A stretch of 64,000 nt of DNA from Trachythela sp. YZ-2020 (taxonomy: Eukaryota; Cnidaria; Anthozoa; Malacalcyonacea; Clavulariidae). The stretch lies in the NCBI GenBank assembly GCA_016169945.1, contig JADLSH010000389.1:496001-560000 (forward strand), given 5' to 3'. Position 1 is the stretch's first letter, and every line of letters starts with the position of its first letter. The notes beneath the pieces are model-generated. The model saw only the letters and a program-made list of their open reading frames with translations. It made no database searches and had not been told where the DNA came from. Made by a program: the position numbers and the translations under genes. Shown piece by piece: positions 22,119 through 34,629 of the stretch.

Positions 22119-22562
22119 ATTCATTGTACTGTGTTATCGTTTTCTCATTGGCTAAAAACTTGCGAATTATTATCGATATCTGCCGGTGCCCGCGCTACTT
22201 TTCAGCGGAAGCAGTAATCTGCAGAGATAATTGGACGGCGCCCGTCCAATAATAAAATTACAAATAAGCGGGAAATTTTGAAGTTTGTTTGTCTTCAAGT
22301 TTGTTTTGAAGTTTGTTTTGTCTCATATTTCTTCTGTATTGATATTTATGAACAGTAATATTTCAATATTTGCTTGTTCTATTTGTCGATGCATGTTACA
22401 AAATGAATAATAAAACAATTATTGAATTCGGCTTACGCAGGATATCGATAATTATTCAGACCTCGGTCAACGTTATCCGCCTCAGCTTCGCTTCGGCAGA
22501 TAACGTTGACCTTGGTCAGAATAATTATCGATATCCTGCTCCGCCTCATCCAATAATTGTTC
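22119..22562. mobile_element. 444-bp fold-back element inserted in copy 2
   Basis: Absent from copy 1, where TGATTATTCCATTG is uninterrupted. Here it is flanked by ATTATT (22113-22118 and 22563-22568), a likely 6-bp duplication. Its last 147 bp (22415-22561) form a hairpin with arms GATATCGATAATTATTCAGA and its complement around CTCAGCTTCGCTTCGG. A longer copy lies inverted at 46521-47102. No coding capacity. Confidence 0.8.
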
Positions 22563-22568
22563 ATTATT

Positions 22569-23782
22569 CCATTGCAATGCGACCAAATTTATCCTTTGAT
22601 TCTGTTGAGGGGATAGCCTTGCATACAGTTAATGGGTTAACAAACAATCTGCCAAGTATCTTGTTAACCAATTAAGACACAATACACTTTGATGCGTCCT
22701 CTTTATATGGCCAGAGGGTTTACTTGTCAAGGGAAGACCATTGTGTCTTAATTAAAATCATACTAGAAATAAATTCATGCAGAATCCCCTCGCCAATTGC
22801 CATTACAGCAAAACAATTATTCTCCCAAGCACCCCAAAAGTTATTGTAACATGAAGTACTAAATCGATTACTGTAACCATGGTAACACGCAAGCGAACAC
22901 TGTATATTTCTTTTCTTTTCTGTAGAAACTGGTAAAATAGTGATAAGATTTTTACTTTTAGCTATAAAATTACGAATTGCCCAACTATAAAAAGTAGGTA
23001 TGTTATTTTGTACTCTTTTAGCTTTGATTTACTGTAAAATTCAATCTTAGACATGCCACAAAACGTTTCGAAATTGTCATAAAACTTCAGCATTTTTATA
23101 CTATGAACTTTTTTAGATAAAATATGTTATTTCTTATTCTATACAACGCATTTGAATTAATACTAAAACAATTTTAAAGATTAGTCAATGTTGTTATTGA
23201 CCACAGCCACAGGATGAACTACGCATTTTCAAAACCACAAACTGTAGTGTATGTCATTTGACGGCAAAACTGCAAAAGCAAGTATGCAAAATAAACACTT
23301 ACCCGTTTAAAACGCTTTAAAACTCGAAAATCCTCTCCTTTCTCGGCCTTTCGACTGATTTCTTTTCCTATTGACTTTCGTAAGTGAAAGTCCTCTAAAA
23401 AATTTCATTTATCTTGTTTTGGAGACTTAATATTTGTCTGAATTAATATGTCCCGATTTGAAAAAAGTTTTCATATCAATGCCAAAAATAAAATGCCAAG
23501 ATGGCAGTTATTTTTCTGACGTATACATATAAAAACAAAATCGTTGTCTTAGCCAATCATGATGTTGCTAGTTACCAGTTTTCTCTCGGCTTGAACTTGC
23601 GCATGCGCATAACTTACGAAAAGGTCCAGTCCTGTCCATGACAAAAAAAAATGGCGGACGATTTTGCATTCCACAATGTTTTCACATACCCGGGCGTAAA
23701 TATCCGAGCGGAATTAGTACCCTCGCACGGTGCTTCGCGTCGGCTCGGGGACTATATTTAATATAATTTATTTCAATTTCAG
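22569..23782. other. Copy 2 counterpart of intron 4
   Basis: Matches about 6495-7724 with small indels (an insertion GATAAG near 22943, deletions near 23055 and 23090). Confidence 0.8.
23598..23660 (+). promoter_or_regulatory. NRF-1-like plus YY1-like motif pair (copy 2)
   Basis: TGCGCATGCGCA at 23598-23609 and AATGGCGGAC near 23650. Same arrangement as in copy 1. Confidence 0.35.
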
Positions 23783-25717
23783 AAACCAACTTCTATAACA
23801 TTGTGCACAGTCTGGATGTTTGGCATAAATCCAAGAGTATCAAGAAGTGTCTAGCAAAGGTGTGTGACCTTCTGTTCTATTCATTTCATGTGTGCATGCT
23901 GTTCTCAAGTTATAAAATATTTTGACAAATGGTACTGTAATTACATACTTACTTATTTCAGTCAAAATTTTCTCCATTGGCATCATGCTTGGACTATTAA
24001 TTTCTTGCAATTTCAATTATGATGTCAGTTGTTTCTATATTTTTAATATATTTCAAAGACATAAGTTTAATTCTTATAGAAAATATGCAAAAGAATACTA
24101 AAAACTAACAGAATTGAACAATTTAAATGTCAGATTATTAACTAATTAAAAGGGATATAAAAGCTGATCTAACATGTTTGTTTTCTTGTTTTCATGGTCC
24201 TAAAGTTTGGTAAGCCAAAAGCTATGAGCAAAATAAAAGACTGGTCATCCCACATTGTTCGTCATTTTTGGTACTGTGCCAGTGTGTGCAGGAAGGATGA
24301 GACAACTTCTGACATGGAAGCTTTCAAAGTTATGAAGGTATTTTGTTTCTCAAGTTTTATTTGTACTATACTATAAATAGTCAATCATTGCATAGACCCT
24401 TTATAAAGCACCCTTGACATTGCGTCTATCAAAAGCAGTATTTTCATACCATGACGACCATCCTCTTATTGATGGCAACTAATGTTGGTACATGTTATAA
24501 ATCTTTCCAATAATGCTGAGTTTACTTAAATTATTTAAATTGAGTAGCGTAATAGTTCTCAATGTGTCATTTCTTTAGGATAAGTGGATTGCATTATTGC
24601 ATCATGTGTGCAATGAGCACAAATGGCTAGGAGGTGAATGCGATCATGAGGATGGTGATCGGTGATCACGATGAAACTCTGCAGTGGTTTGACCGTAGCG
24701 ATAAGGACTTCATTGAACTGCAGAAAGTAATTGTCAACCTAGAATTGTTTGCCAACTTCCCCTATTATACACGATTCAGGTAAATAATGGTTTATACCAT
24801 TAAGAATTTGGGTAAATAAAAAATAACCTGTTAGGAAATGGAAGCCCGAATGCTTAATGCATGGCTGTTCATCTGGGTGAATCTTCTGATATAATTATAT
24901 TGGCTAGAATAAAATCCAAGGTGTGAGCCACCATTGCCTTTTAACGGGTTAATCTGAAGCAATTACGAAAATATATGATATTTCATTTTTGAAGGCACAC
25001 TGGTAGCATCGAATGGGCCAACAGTCTTAGATTGGTCTACAAACCAAAGCGAATGCCTTTCAGGTTGGTGCATGCACGGTTGCGTATGTTGCTGTATGTC
25101 ATTTTGTGTTCTGTGTATTCCTAGCATAATATTTTTACATCACTGAATATTCAAGGCTGTTCTAAAAATCCTTAATTAAATCCTAATTCAATTTTTGATA
25201 CAATGCATATAAAGTCAGGAAACAGCTGACAGTAATCCACTGGAATTACCATGTTGATCTTCCCCAAGCAAAGACCAAGTCGGGGGAAAAGCGAATCAAT
25301 CAAGTATAATGCAAGAACCAGGCAGTGGGATGTGAAAATTGTTAAAGTTGAAAAGGGTTATGAATCATCCCAGTACTCACATCCAAAGAGCAGAAGAATA
25401 GAGGATGTCGACAGTGTCACAAGAATGGTTCGTTGAATGATAGCAACCCTGCCCTTATCTCCTCAACCATAGCCCACATTCCACCAACTCCAACAAAGGA
25501 AATTGTCCAAAGCAAGAGCAGTGACAAATCCTCAAAATAAAACAGTATAATGATGAGAACAATAGAAGTAGATTTAACAAATATAGAACAAATTGAAATT
25601 GCAAGCTTTAAAACTGTCTTACAGTAACAACACAGATAACAAAATCACTATCCAATGAACCATATGTTTTACCTAAATAATGTTCATACTCTATTTACAT
25701 TTAAATAAAAATAAAAA

Positions 25718-26890
25718 TTAATGGTCCCTATACCCCATGTAAACACCAGTAACTGATGGGTACCGTTCTCTAATCTTTGAAACCACGCAGGTCTATTCCC
25801 TTTCCCTAGATAGCCATAGCGTGCAAGAATAAACTGTCTTTATGCAGCTTTACGGAAAGCCCTTGTGCTGTCGTCCTCTCTGTCATTTCGAATATCACTT
25901 GTATTGCGGATACAAAGCTCCAACACATCTGGATCAAGGCATAATTTGGCGAAACGAGAAGTTTGGGTTATACATTTCTTTTGCTTTAATACAGCATTTA
26001 TTCTCGACTTCTTGCGCCATTTGGTCTGCATTTTCCGCATTTGCACTAATCTGGCACAGATGCAGGTATGGTATTTTGTGTTGGATTTGGGTTCTATGAT
26101 TGAGAGTGGGAAGGACTCTGAGTAGGGTCTATACCTGGGTTCAATGGATTCACCTAACCTGTCATCCTCCTTATTTTCATCGAGGTGATCCCCCATGATC
26201 AGTAATGTATCGATATAGTCCATACTACCACTACCTCGACGAAGACTTCAAATAGCTAGCTTTTTCACCATACTAGCGTCCAGTGTAGCTTTAAATTTCT
26301 AAAATAAATACAATGCATGGTACAAGTTGTTATGAATGACAATATATAGACTGACCGTGACGAAGTACTGTATATGCAATAGGAGACTTGTTAGGATATC
26401 AAATCATCAATAGTTATTTATACAAAAACTAATTATTTTAAAGTACAACATTAAAAGCGTTACATTTACCTTTTCGTGTTCCTTCTCCCTTTGTATTTCC
26501 TCCGACTCTGTTGGCGCGTGGGTAAGGCGAAAACCTTATCTTGCATCCCTGCTGTTTTTCGTCTTCCCCGGCTTTCGCGTTCTCTTTCTGGTTTATCGGC
26601 CGTTCCCTGTACCAAAATCTTATTTTGGAGAGGTTTTGCACGTGTACCACAACCACATTCCGCCGAACACGCCATATTTCTACCCTTGCACGGACACATC
26701 GGGTTCCATTTTCCTTCATTTTTACGCTGCAAGAACTCTTGCAATCACAACGATTTGCCCATGTAAATCAAGATATCATGTTGTTCAATTCGATCCGTAT
26801 TACCTTACAAAAAATATATAAAATATGCATATTTTGACTTACCTCAGAATCATTACAAAGCTTCAAAACAATGGCGGATTATAGCGAACG
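25718..26890 (-). pseudogene. CXC / P2X7-type C-terminal domain gene, copy 2
   Basis: Counterpart of 9630-10800. The terminal exon is better preserved here. One frame of 127 codons (26223-25840) runs through MDYIDTLLIMGDHLDENKED, CARLVQMRKMQTKWRKKSR, KQKKCITQTSRFAKLCLDPD and RNDREDDSTRAFRKAA, because this copy keeps the base lost near 9930. The TAA after FRKAA and the downstream frameshift before VVSKIRERYP are shared with copy 1. The CXC exon (26803-26470) has the same stop and frameshift as copy 1. The role of such domains is unknown to me beyond their resemblance to the P2X7 C-terminus. Confidence 0.55.
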
Positions 26891-28518
26891 AGCGTTTCCG
26901 ACAATTCCCGACTATTGTTTCTCATGCGCAAAAAAGATGCGCAGACGGTAAGACTGCTCCTTTAATCACTGCCAGTAGAAAATCGCTATTCCACTGTTGT
27001 AATCGCTGTTCTACTGGCTTGTTGGACGCAATTCGTTGAGGATAATTACGGCATCACGAAATTAAAGAAGCCTTTTCAAATTTTACTTGAAATATCGATA
27101 GTCTGGGAACTAGAAGATTTCATAACTTGACGTTAGTAAGTATTGTGATAAATATGTTTATATAAATTACAGTCTGGCTAAGTTAACGTGAATTTCATGT
27201 AGAAATTTTCCTAGGATGGTTGCTTACGTCGCACTTCAAAGTCAGGAACATTTGTGCGACGTGCCTTTTGCTTGTATTTCTCATTTCAGTGGCTCTATTG
27301 GACATAATTTCTTAATTTACTATTCGATACTTAGTTACCATTGTAAAGGTAGCAACAGATTTGGATTCAGAATCACAGTGACCCTTGCTGTGAAATAGTG
27401 GTCTTAATTGGGTCAAAAGTGTATTTTATAATTGTAATTTATCATATTTCTCACAATAATATGATCCTACTTCACGTATATGTCCTGTGAGACCTTTGGA
27501 TTAGGCATGTTAGGCTTTTGGTTGGGTACAGGATACATCATACATCAGATACATATTGTGTAGTTGTACTTGCCAGAAATTGGCTAGATAAATTATAACA
27601 CGATTATAACAGTTTATTGAACGTTTCTATTCGGAAATGAGTTGCGATAAATTCAGTCATTTGATTTTTTCAAGTTGCAGTATTGCAGATATTAGTGTTC
27701 CCTAATATCTTAGGGTACCAAGCCAATATTCAGGTCACAATAAAAACGGTGAATATCTTAGACTATAAAGCTTTTAATTGAATTAGAGCTTTGAACGTAA
27801 AATCCTGCATAAGTACCATCGTATAGAATTATATCGCATGCACTTTCCAAGGGATTACAGCTAAATAATGGCATAATCGATTTTACCGTACAGAACATTA
27901 ATATAGCCTTTAAACATGTGACCAGTGTAGAAATAGCCGCGGGTTCGTCCTCGGATTCATTCCTATATTCATTCTTATATCGGCCCTAAACGACAATACT
28001 GAGAAGTAACTTTTTTCAATCATTCAAAAGTCGATTATACAATTACCTACTTCTAACTCTATTTATGCATTTTTTGCTAAAATGAGGCACAATTCAAGTA
28101 GAAAATTCCATATTTATTTTATAATTCATACAAATAGGGGAATGATCTTGTTATGAAATGGCCTAATAGGCCTTGAATTTCGTTTCACACTTTGAGAAAC
28201 TATTGATTATTTTTTATATTATAAGTAGCATCTAACGAGCAATTTGATTGGCTAATGTGCGTGCTTTATGACGCAATAAAGCACGGCCAGCGTTTTCATT
28301 TTTCTCACTTCGTCCCCGCTTGTTAAATTTTCTTCGGAATTGTCAATCAGGGGCGCCGTGGGTCTCTTGTTTTAGGGGGGGCCAAGCTCACCATTTTCCG
28401 ACAATATTTCGAAGTATAATTACTGCGAGTGACGTCAGTGATTACATGTTAGGAGAATATCAATATTGATCTTTGAACAAAATTGTTTACTGTGCTTATA
28501 TACCACGTATAATATAAA
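26891..28518. other. Copy 2 counterpart of 10801-12448
   Basis: Collinear with copy 1; no gene recognised. A deletion of about 15 bp near 27810 distinguishes the copies. Confidence 0.6.
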
Positions 28519-28711
28519 AGAATTAAAAAACTCGTCTTGTGCTGTTATGGTGTAATAATGCACTCGGGGGAATGTTTGGAGAATACTCGAGAAGCGTGTA
28601 AAACACTCGGCTACGCCTCGTGTTTTACAAGCTTCTCTCGTATTCTCCCAACATTCACCCCTCGTGCATTATTACACCATAACGGCACGCGACTCGTTTT
28701 TTAATTCTTAA
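28519..28711. repeat. Fold-back palindrome (copy 2)
   Basis: Same 92-bp-arm fold-back as 12449-12641, with the CTCGGCTACGCCTCG centre. Confidence 0.85.
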
Positions 28712-28816
28712 ATAAAGTGATAGAAAAGCATGCCATTTGAAGCAATCAAAGTGGCCCATGTGAAAAGTGTCTACAAGTAGGGGAATTCGACGAAATATGT
28801 CGATACGTAATATATA

Positions 28817-29430
28817 CAGTCAACTCTCGCTTTGCGGACACCCCACTATTAGGGACACCCCGCTATTAAGGACAGTTTGTAAATCCCCGGCCGAAACTAC
28901 TAAGAAATGTATTGAAATAACTCTCGCTATTACGGACTTTCGCTATTACGGACTTTCGCTATTACGGCATTGCGGGCACTTCATGTGTTGAAATAACTCT
29001 TGGTCTCGCGAACACTTCATGTTGTCCCCAACAAACCTTTTTATTGTTCTACTGTCGTTACAACGGACACCTTAGACGTATTTTTCTCTGGACACAATAT
29101 GAAAGTGAATGACAGTGACATTGAAGTCTCCGTGCGTCATCATTTCTGTCGACAAAACTGACAAACAGAAAAATATAGAATGTTCCGATCTTTTCCCGCT
29201 TTATTTACACTACTTTCGAGGCATTTTACTTTGACTTGTACTTTGCACTCATGTATCACAGTAAACCTCAACTAGAAGTTGAAATAAACTGGACATTATT
29301 AACAAAAAGGAGAATACATTGTAGTGACATTTTACAACTTAAAATTGGGATATTTTCATCGCAACCCGTCTTGCTATTACGGACACTAAATGACGGTCCC
29401 CAGGGTATCCGCTATTACGAGAGTTGACTG
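28817..29430. mobile_element. 614-bp TIR DNA element (copy 2)
   Basis: Same as 12747-13360: CAGTCAACTCTCG termini, TA flanks, identical length. Confidence 0.85.
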
Positions 29431-30119
29431 TACTTATGAGAAAGAAAAAATTTAGAAATTTCAACATTTTACAATACCATCAGATAAACCAACATGATAC
29501 GATAAAATAATTCTAATACGTCGAATACTTTCAGTCACTTGTTATAGCGTTGATCAAATTTTAAATAACTGCTAAGTCAGCATTTTGATCGCTAAGTCGT
29601 TCATTGGAACTCGTTTGTCTATTTCTAATTAATATTCTGTTGAGAGACTGTATACAGGAGGAGAGTTAAACTTAAGTCACTAGTATCTAGGGCATACCAA
29701 TGTGTGTATCAATTATGGAAAATTATTATTTTAATTTGATTATTCGATAAATTATGAGGTTGATCACTTAGAGCAATTTTCCTGTCCTTCTTGTAAAAAT
29801 ATCGTTAAATGCATCTGTTACAAGTATTGAATTTTCTTCTTTTTCATTCAACTTCTCTTCATTTTCAAACATTTATAAAAGAAATAGTATTATCTAATAT
29901 GCATGTTTAATGTTGGTGTACGTGTATATTGTGTAGTGTCCTTTGTGCAGTCTATAATTAATATTATATAATTAGTGTTTTGTAAATATTGTAAATAGAT
30001 CTTAAGATATTTAACCTATCCTATATATAGAGAGCCATTTGGTAGAATACCATATTAGGTAAAAATGTTTCTATGTAATATTTACCCTCAGGAAATAATA
30101 TTTACCCTAATTTAATAAT

Positions 30120-30122
30120 ATA

Positions 30123-30154
<32 letters not shown>

Positions 30155-30953
30155 TAATGGAAACTTTATTCAATATTTCAACATATACAATAATAATAAT
30201 TTAATTAATAACTAATAAATAATATATCCTAAAGGTAAGTATCTTAGTGTTTGTTGATCTGTACAGTATTTTTAAAACTTTGTAAGCAAACTGTGTACAA
30301 TATACCTAAAATAACTAAAATCATTTATACAGTTTAAAATGTTTGAGAGGTAGCGCTCTCGGCGTTCTCAATACTAAAATCAATGTTCCTGATGTCGTAC
30401 TTGATTTTCCTTGCCCTTGAACCCCTCAGGCAGGTAAGTGCCGATCTCAATAAAGCGAAAGAAGTTCTAGCTCTTATCCAACTCATAGTTGTCGCATACT
30501 CTTCGCCTTTCTTTATGGCTACCAGCTCTGCCAATCGACTATGGTATCTCATACACTCTTTGCCCATACCGCCTGTGGTGGTGAATACGAGTGGCGTAAA
30601 TGTTCCTTGCTCTACTTCGAGGACTCTCCGTGCATAGAGGCGCTTCTTCTCGTTTTCATGTATCTGGTAGACTTGGCGTAGCTCCAGGTTCTTATACGAA
30701 TCAGCATTGGGGTGACAAACCCTAACATCAAAAAAGGCTGATCGTTGACGTTCCCAGAAACCACGCGCACGAATGTCGAGTCTAGCATCAAGTGCTCTGT
30801 TGAAACCATCATTAAGTTGCTCTCCCGAAATATATTGTAGGACAGGCTCGACTTGGACATCACTACAAACAATATTGAGGAGTTCCGCTTCCAGATCTCT
30901 CAGCTCATTGTGGCGCATAACCTCGCTTAACAGATAGCTTATCAATGTCTACT
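30120..30953 (-). mobile_element. PD-(D/E)XK-like nuclease-domain ORF with (ATT)n tail (copy 2)
   Basis: The 203-codon frame (30945-30334; first ATG at 30918) is unchanged from copy 1, including [15 protein letters not shown] and the [11 protein letters not shown] motif. Followed by AATAAAGTTTCCATTAT and an (ATT)n run. Confidence 0.5.
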
Positions 30954-31956
30954 TGAACTGACGCTATAGTATAATAATTATTAACTAGAAAGATTATATT
31001 GTCATTAGTTTTGGGTTATCCCACTCCTTGTTACGTTTACAAAATATATAGTAAGATGTTTATGTATTTGTTATATTGGGCATCAAAGTTGAGACTATTA
31101 AGTATTTGATCCAAGTTTTCTGATCACCGACTGAACACTCCAAGAGTACTTAAAGATAAGTTGACAAACTTGACTTTCTCATGTTGGGTTTCCTGCTCTT
31201 TAAGTTAGCTCAAGGTACTTTTGACGTTTGCGGTTGGCGTTGCATTTGATTTGGAGATTCGACTCAAATCCGACAGTAAGCTCGAGAATATATAAACTTT
31301 TTTTCAATGTGTAGAAGAAGGTCAGGTCGCAAGCTATCACCGGTGGGAACAGATGGGTTCCTTAATCCAGGTAGATCCGCGTAAAGTCTAGAAATCTGTA
31401 CAGCCGTAAGGGTGGATGCGAGGGAATTTAAAACTGAATCATGTCGCCATGTAAATCGGCCTACATCCAAATATGTCTTACATCCTGCGATGACATGAAT
31501 TAGGGTTTCAGGTGGCAAATTTGACCTCATCATATTTGTTGTGATGTTCCTTAATCAGTTCCTGATATTTTTTTCTTTTACGGGTTGCATTAGTTAGAAG
31601 ATTAGATTCAAATCCGACAGTAAGTTCGAGTATGTAAATACATTTGTTTTCAATAGTTATCAAAAGATCAGGGCGTAATCTATCTCCAGTGAGAACAGAT
31701 GGACTGATATAGCCTGGAAGGTCAACATAAAGGTTAGCATGTTCCACGGATTTAAGTGTGGATGCAATAAAGTTTAGAACAGAATCATGTCGCCAGGTAA
31801 AACGTCCCTCAGTTAGGTAGGTCTTGCATCCAGCGACGACGTGAAGTAAAGTTTCGGGTGCCAAACAGAACGAGCATTCAGATGTAGAAGATATTCCCCA
31901 TTTTAACAGGTTTTTGCGAGTCGGAAGTGTGTTATTTATGTACCGGATGATGAGGT
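30954..31956 (-). pseudogene. LINE zinc-knuckle plus RLE endonuclease fragments (copy 2)
   Basis: Two tandem RLE modules as in copy 1, and the join between them is better preserved. The upstream module (31864-31508) ends RKRKKYQELIKEHHNKYDEV. The downstream module (31533-31264) starts NLPPETLIHVIAGCKTYLD and has RPDLLLHIEKK, then shifts frame before ELTVGFESN. The upstream module continues the LINE whose RT lies at 32752-34600 once the R repeats are disregarded. Copy 1 has lost about 30 codons at the module join. Confidence 0.6.
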
Positions 31957-32440
31957 TACATAGTAGCCAAGGTTAATATTATAGGAACCGCGCACAGCCT
32001 GGGCACGACCTACGCCCTCAAAGGAACGGATATAGAGAGTGACAAGCAGGCTCATCCCTCATTAGCCTACATATAGCCAACTGGGTATTACTCTGCGGAG
32101 AGAACATAATCGGGGCGGCATAGCTTAGCATCTGGGTCTTGTCCCTTTGCTAATTTTCAATTGCGGCGGCGTAGGTTAGGAACTGGGTCTGGTCCCTACT
32201 TCGCATAGCGCCAGTTGGCACCGTGTGGATGCTTGGGATGTAGCTCGTGGGGTGGGAGTTTCGATTACTGGGAGTTGTGAAATTTTGAGTAAATATCACT
32301 TTGGTGGTCAGGTCCTGACTGGACATGCTCACGTGATTCGGACCTGAATCCAAGTAACTCAAATCCCGAGACTATTCTCTGACCACGTCTGCACCTAACC
32401 ATCCACACGGGTAAGTATGGTGACGACAGATATTAAATGA
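31954..32440. repeat. R repeat, long form
   Basis: Bounded by GGTTACATAGTA at the left and TGTCGTCACC (minus) at the right. Contains the shared blocks CCTGGGCACGACCTACGCCC and GTCCTGACTGGACATGCTCA. Duplication copy 2 ends inside it at 32270. Confidence 0.65.
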
Positions 32441-32757
32441 GGTTACATAGTAACCAAGGTTAATATCATAGGAACCGCACACAGCCTGGGCACGACCTAC
32501 GCCCTCAAAGGAACGAATATAGAGAGAACATAATCGAAACAATTTTTTTCTTTCTGTATTGCCAATGTCGGTTTTCTAATTTCCGCTGAACACTGTTCGG
32601 TGTGATAAGGTGCAGACGTTCGGTGGCGAGGTCCTGACTGGACATGCTCACGTGATTCGGACCTGAATCCAAGTAGCTCAAATCCCTAGACTATTATCTG
32701 ACCATGTCTGCACCTAACCATCCACACGGGTAAGTATGGTGACGACAGATATTAAGT
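32441..32757. repeat. R repeat, short form
   Basis: A second direct copy of the R unit, with an internal deletion relative to the long form. It begins at the palindrome GGTTACATAGTAACC and contains the same GTCCTGACTGGACATGCTCA block. Both copies sit between the RT part and the zinc-knuckle part of one LINE. Confidence 0.65.
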
Positions 32758-34600
32758 GAAGTGAAATATATTATTTGGAAGTTTACTTTGTACGGAGGAC
32801 CATATGGAGTTGAACGAGAACGTCGAATATTTAATGATATTGGAGAAGAATGAGCCTTGTGAAATGAGGTGGTGCTGAAGCTTAACTTCGTGTTCGTCTC
32901 TGATAGTGTACGTCCTTAGTATTTTTATATGTGTCATATTGAACATTTTTGTAATTGCTAGTATCCTTCCATAGGTTTTTTATGTCTTCATTTGGCGATG
33001 ATTTTAAAGCATTTCGAGAGACAGTTTGACATTGAATGAATTTAGTTGAGGGAAGAATGACATTTAAACCAAATTTGTTATGTGGAAGTAGGACATTACT
33101 AAGAGTTGCAGAAATAATAGGAAGTTCCAGCCATTTTCGGATATATTTCGATGCCATATTATCTAGTTTTTCATTTACCCAGGTTTTACCTATATCAGAA
33201 ACAGTGAAGTGCCAAGAAATCTTAGAAAGTACATAGCGACTGTACAAAAGAATCTTGTTTCTCGGATGTAATGGTAATTCGTCAATTTCATTTAGGATAT
33301 TAGTAAATAAGTAATATGTTTCAGATTTGTGATCTTCGTCAGCGGAAACATTTGACCGATTTCAACACGTGGCACGAGGAAGTTATTTAGCTACAAATAG
33401 TTTGGGAAGATATTGAATGGATTTTGTTACTTCTTTCTTAATACCAAATGTTGAACATTTATCTGCACGTATGATTATATTGGCCACTAATAACGGCCGC
33501 ATCATCTGCAAACTGAAACCAATGGAATGGATTTAATGGAATGCCATTATCGCTCAATTTCCAAAATCCAAGTTGACGGTTTTTTCTGATTTAATGTGTT
33601 GGATGAAAGTATTGAAAGACATATTGAATAAAAGAGGGCTGAGACAATCGCCTTGGAGGACGCCACGACCAACTGTGATAAAAGGAGTGTTAAACTCTTC
33701 TGTAATGATGGAAGTTTGGAAATCAGTGTAAAGGCTGCGTATTAGGTTCTTTCTGTGATCGGGGATATGATGATATTCAAGGACTTCATAAATGAGGTTA
33801 TGATACACTTCACCAAATGTATTTTTCAGATCGAGTAGTGTTATGATGAGAGATCGTTGTTTAATAGTTTACGTGCTTTATTAATTATATGTGCCATCTG
33901 AGCTGTATGTTCTAATGTTCCTGAGAGTTTGGGAGTGAAACCTTTCTGGATATTTTGTTCTATGAATTTATTATCTGCAAGAAATTGAAATGTTTTATTG
34001 CGAAGACATGATGTGAAGACCTTAAGTGGGATAGATTCAAGAGTAATTGGTCGAAAGTTTGCCGGCTCGTCCGTTTCTCCTTTCTTATGTATAAGTATTG
34101 TGCATGCTTTTTTTCCATTCAGATGGCATAACACCGCATGACCAGGCTGCATGGATTATCTCGGTTAAGTAGGTGCGTAGATACGGACAGCGTTTAAAAG
34201 AGATTATAGATAATTGGTCAAGTGGACACGGCGAGCCAGACGGTTTCATTTTACGGATGATGTTTGTAATCTCTTGATAGGTCGGGGGGTCAAGATTAAA
34301 AGGAGTTTGCGGTGAATCAAATTTTGGAATCCAGCTAGGGTGTTGAATATTTTATTCGCGTTAATTGCTGAGAATGTTTTAGTGAAGTAAGATATACATT
34401 GTGCCAGATTAAATGAAGGAAGTGAGCTGGTATTCTTTTTGAAAAATCTTTTAACGTAACCACAGAAGTTTTTATTAATCATACTATTGTGGTCAATAGA
34501 CGCATGGTTATCAGTGTTATGTTGATCGGTATTATTAGACTTAATATTGAGAAGGTTGCGCAGTTTCTTTGCCACGAATTTGATCTCTAATATATCTCCG
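32752..34600 (-). pseudogene. RLE-type (NeSL/R2-like) LINE reverse transcriptase, broken
   Basis: Minus strand. N-terminal linker (ISYFTKTFSAINANKIF), then KKACTILIHKKGETDEPANF and RPITLESIPLKVFTSCLRN. Motif A reads TLLDLKNTFGEV near 33830, motif B GVLQGDCLSPLLFNM near 33650, and motif C QFADDAAVISG near 33505. The thumb/connector has YVLSKISWHFTVSDIGKTW and WLELPIISATLSNVLLP. The catalytic motifs are readable but frames change several times, and a segment after FADD is deleted. The frame ends near 32752 and picks up again with the knuckle and RLE at 31956, beyond the R repeats. The lineage call rests on the RT-knuckle-RLE order. Confidence 0.65.
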
Positions 34601-34629
34601 TTTTTTAATTTTTAATTTCTATTTTTATA

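Larger units (their letters stand above)
16253..25540 (+). pseudogene. Transposase-like pseudogene, copy 2 (5-prime truncated, interrupted)
   Basis: Same gene as 4087-9452 but lacking exons 1-2, which lie outside the duplication. Exons: 16253-16318, 16679-22081 (split by the gypsy element), 23783-23859, 24206-24337, 24579-24779, then the counterparts of exons 8 and 9, ending with TAA at 25538-25540. It shares with copy 1 the TAA in exon 3 (16302-16304) and the frameshifts in exons 7 and 9. Private lesions are TAA at 17225-17227 and TAG at 17303-17305. In contrast to copy 1 it keeps the Cys-rich segment in frame and the full exon 5 with the SLDVWHKSKSIKK motif. Not expected to make a protein. 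Confidence 0.65.
16155..32270. repeat. Tandem segmental duplication, copy 2 (16.1 kb with insertions)
   Basis: Collinear with 5131-16154. Its extra length is almost entirely the Ty3/gypsy element plus its 5-bp duplication and the 444-bp fold-back element. Copy 1 supplies the empty sites for both insertions. Confidence 0.95.
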
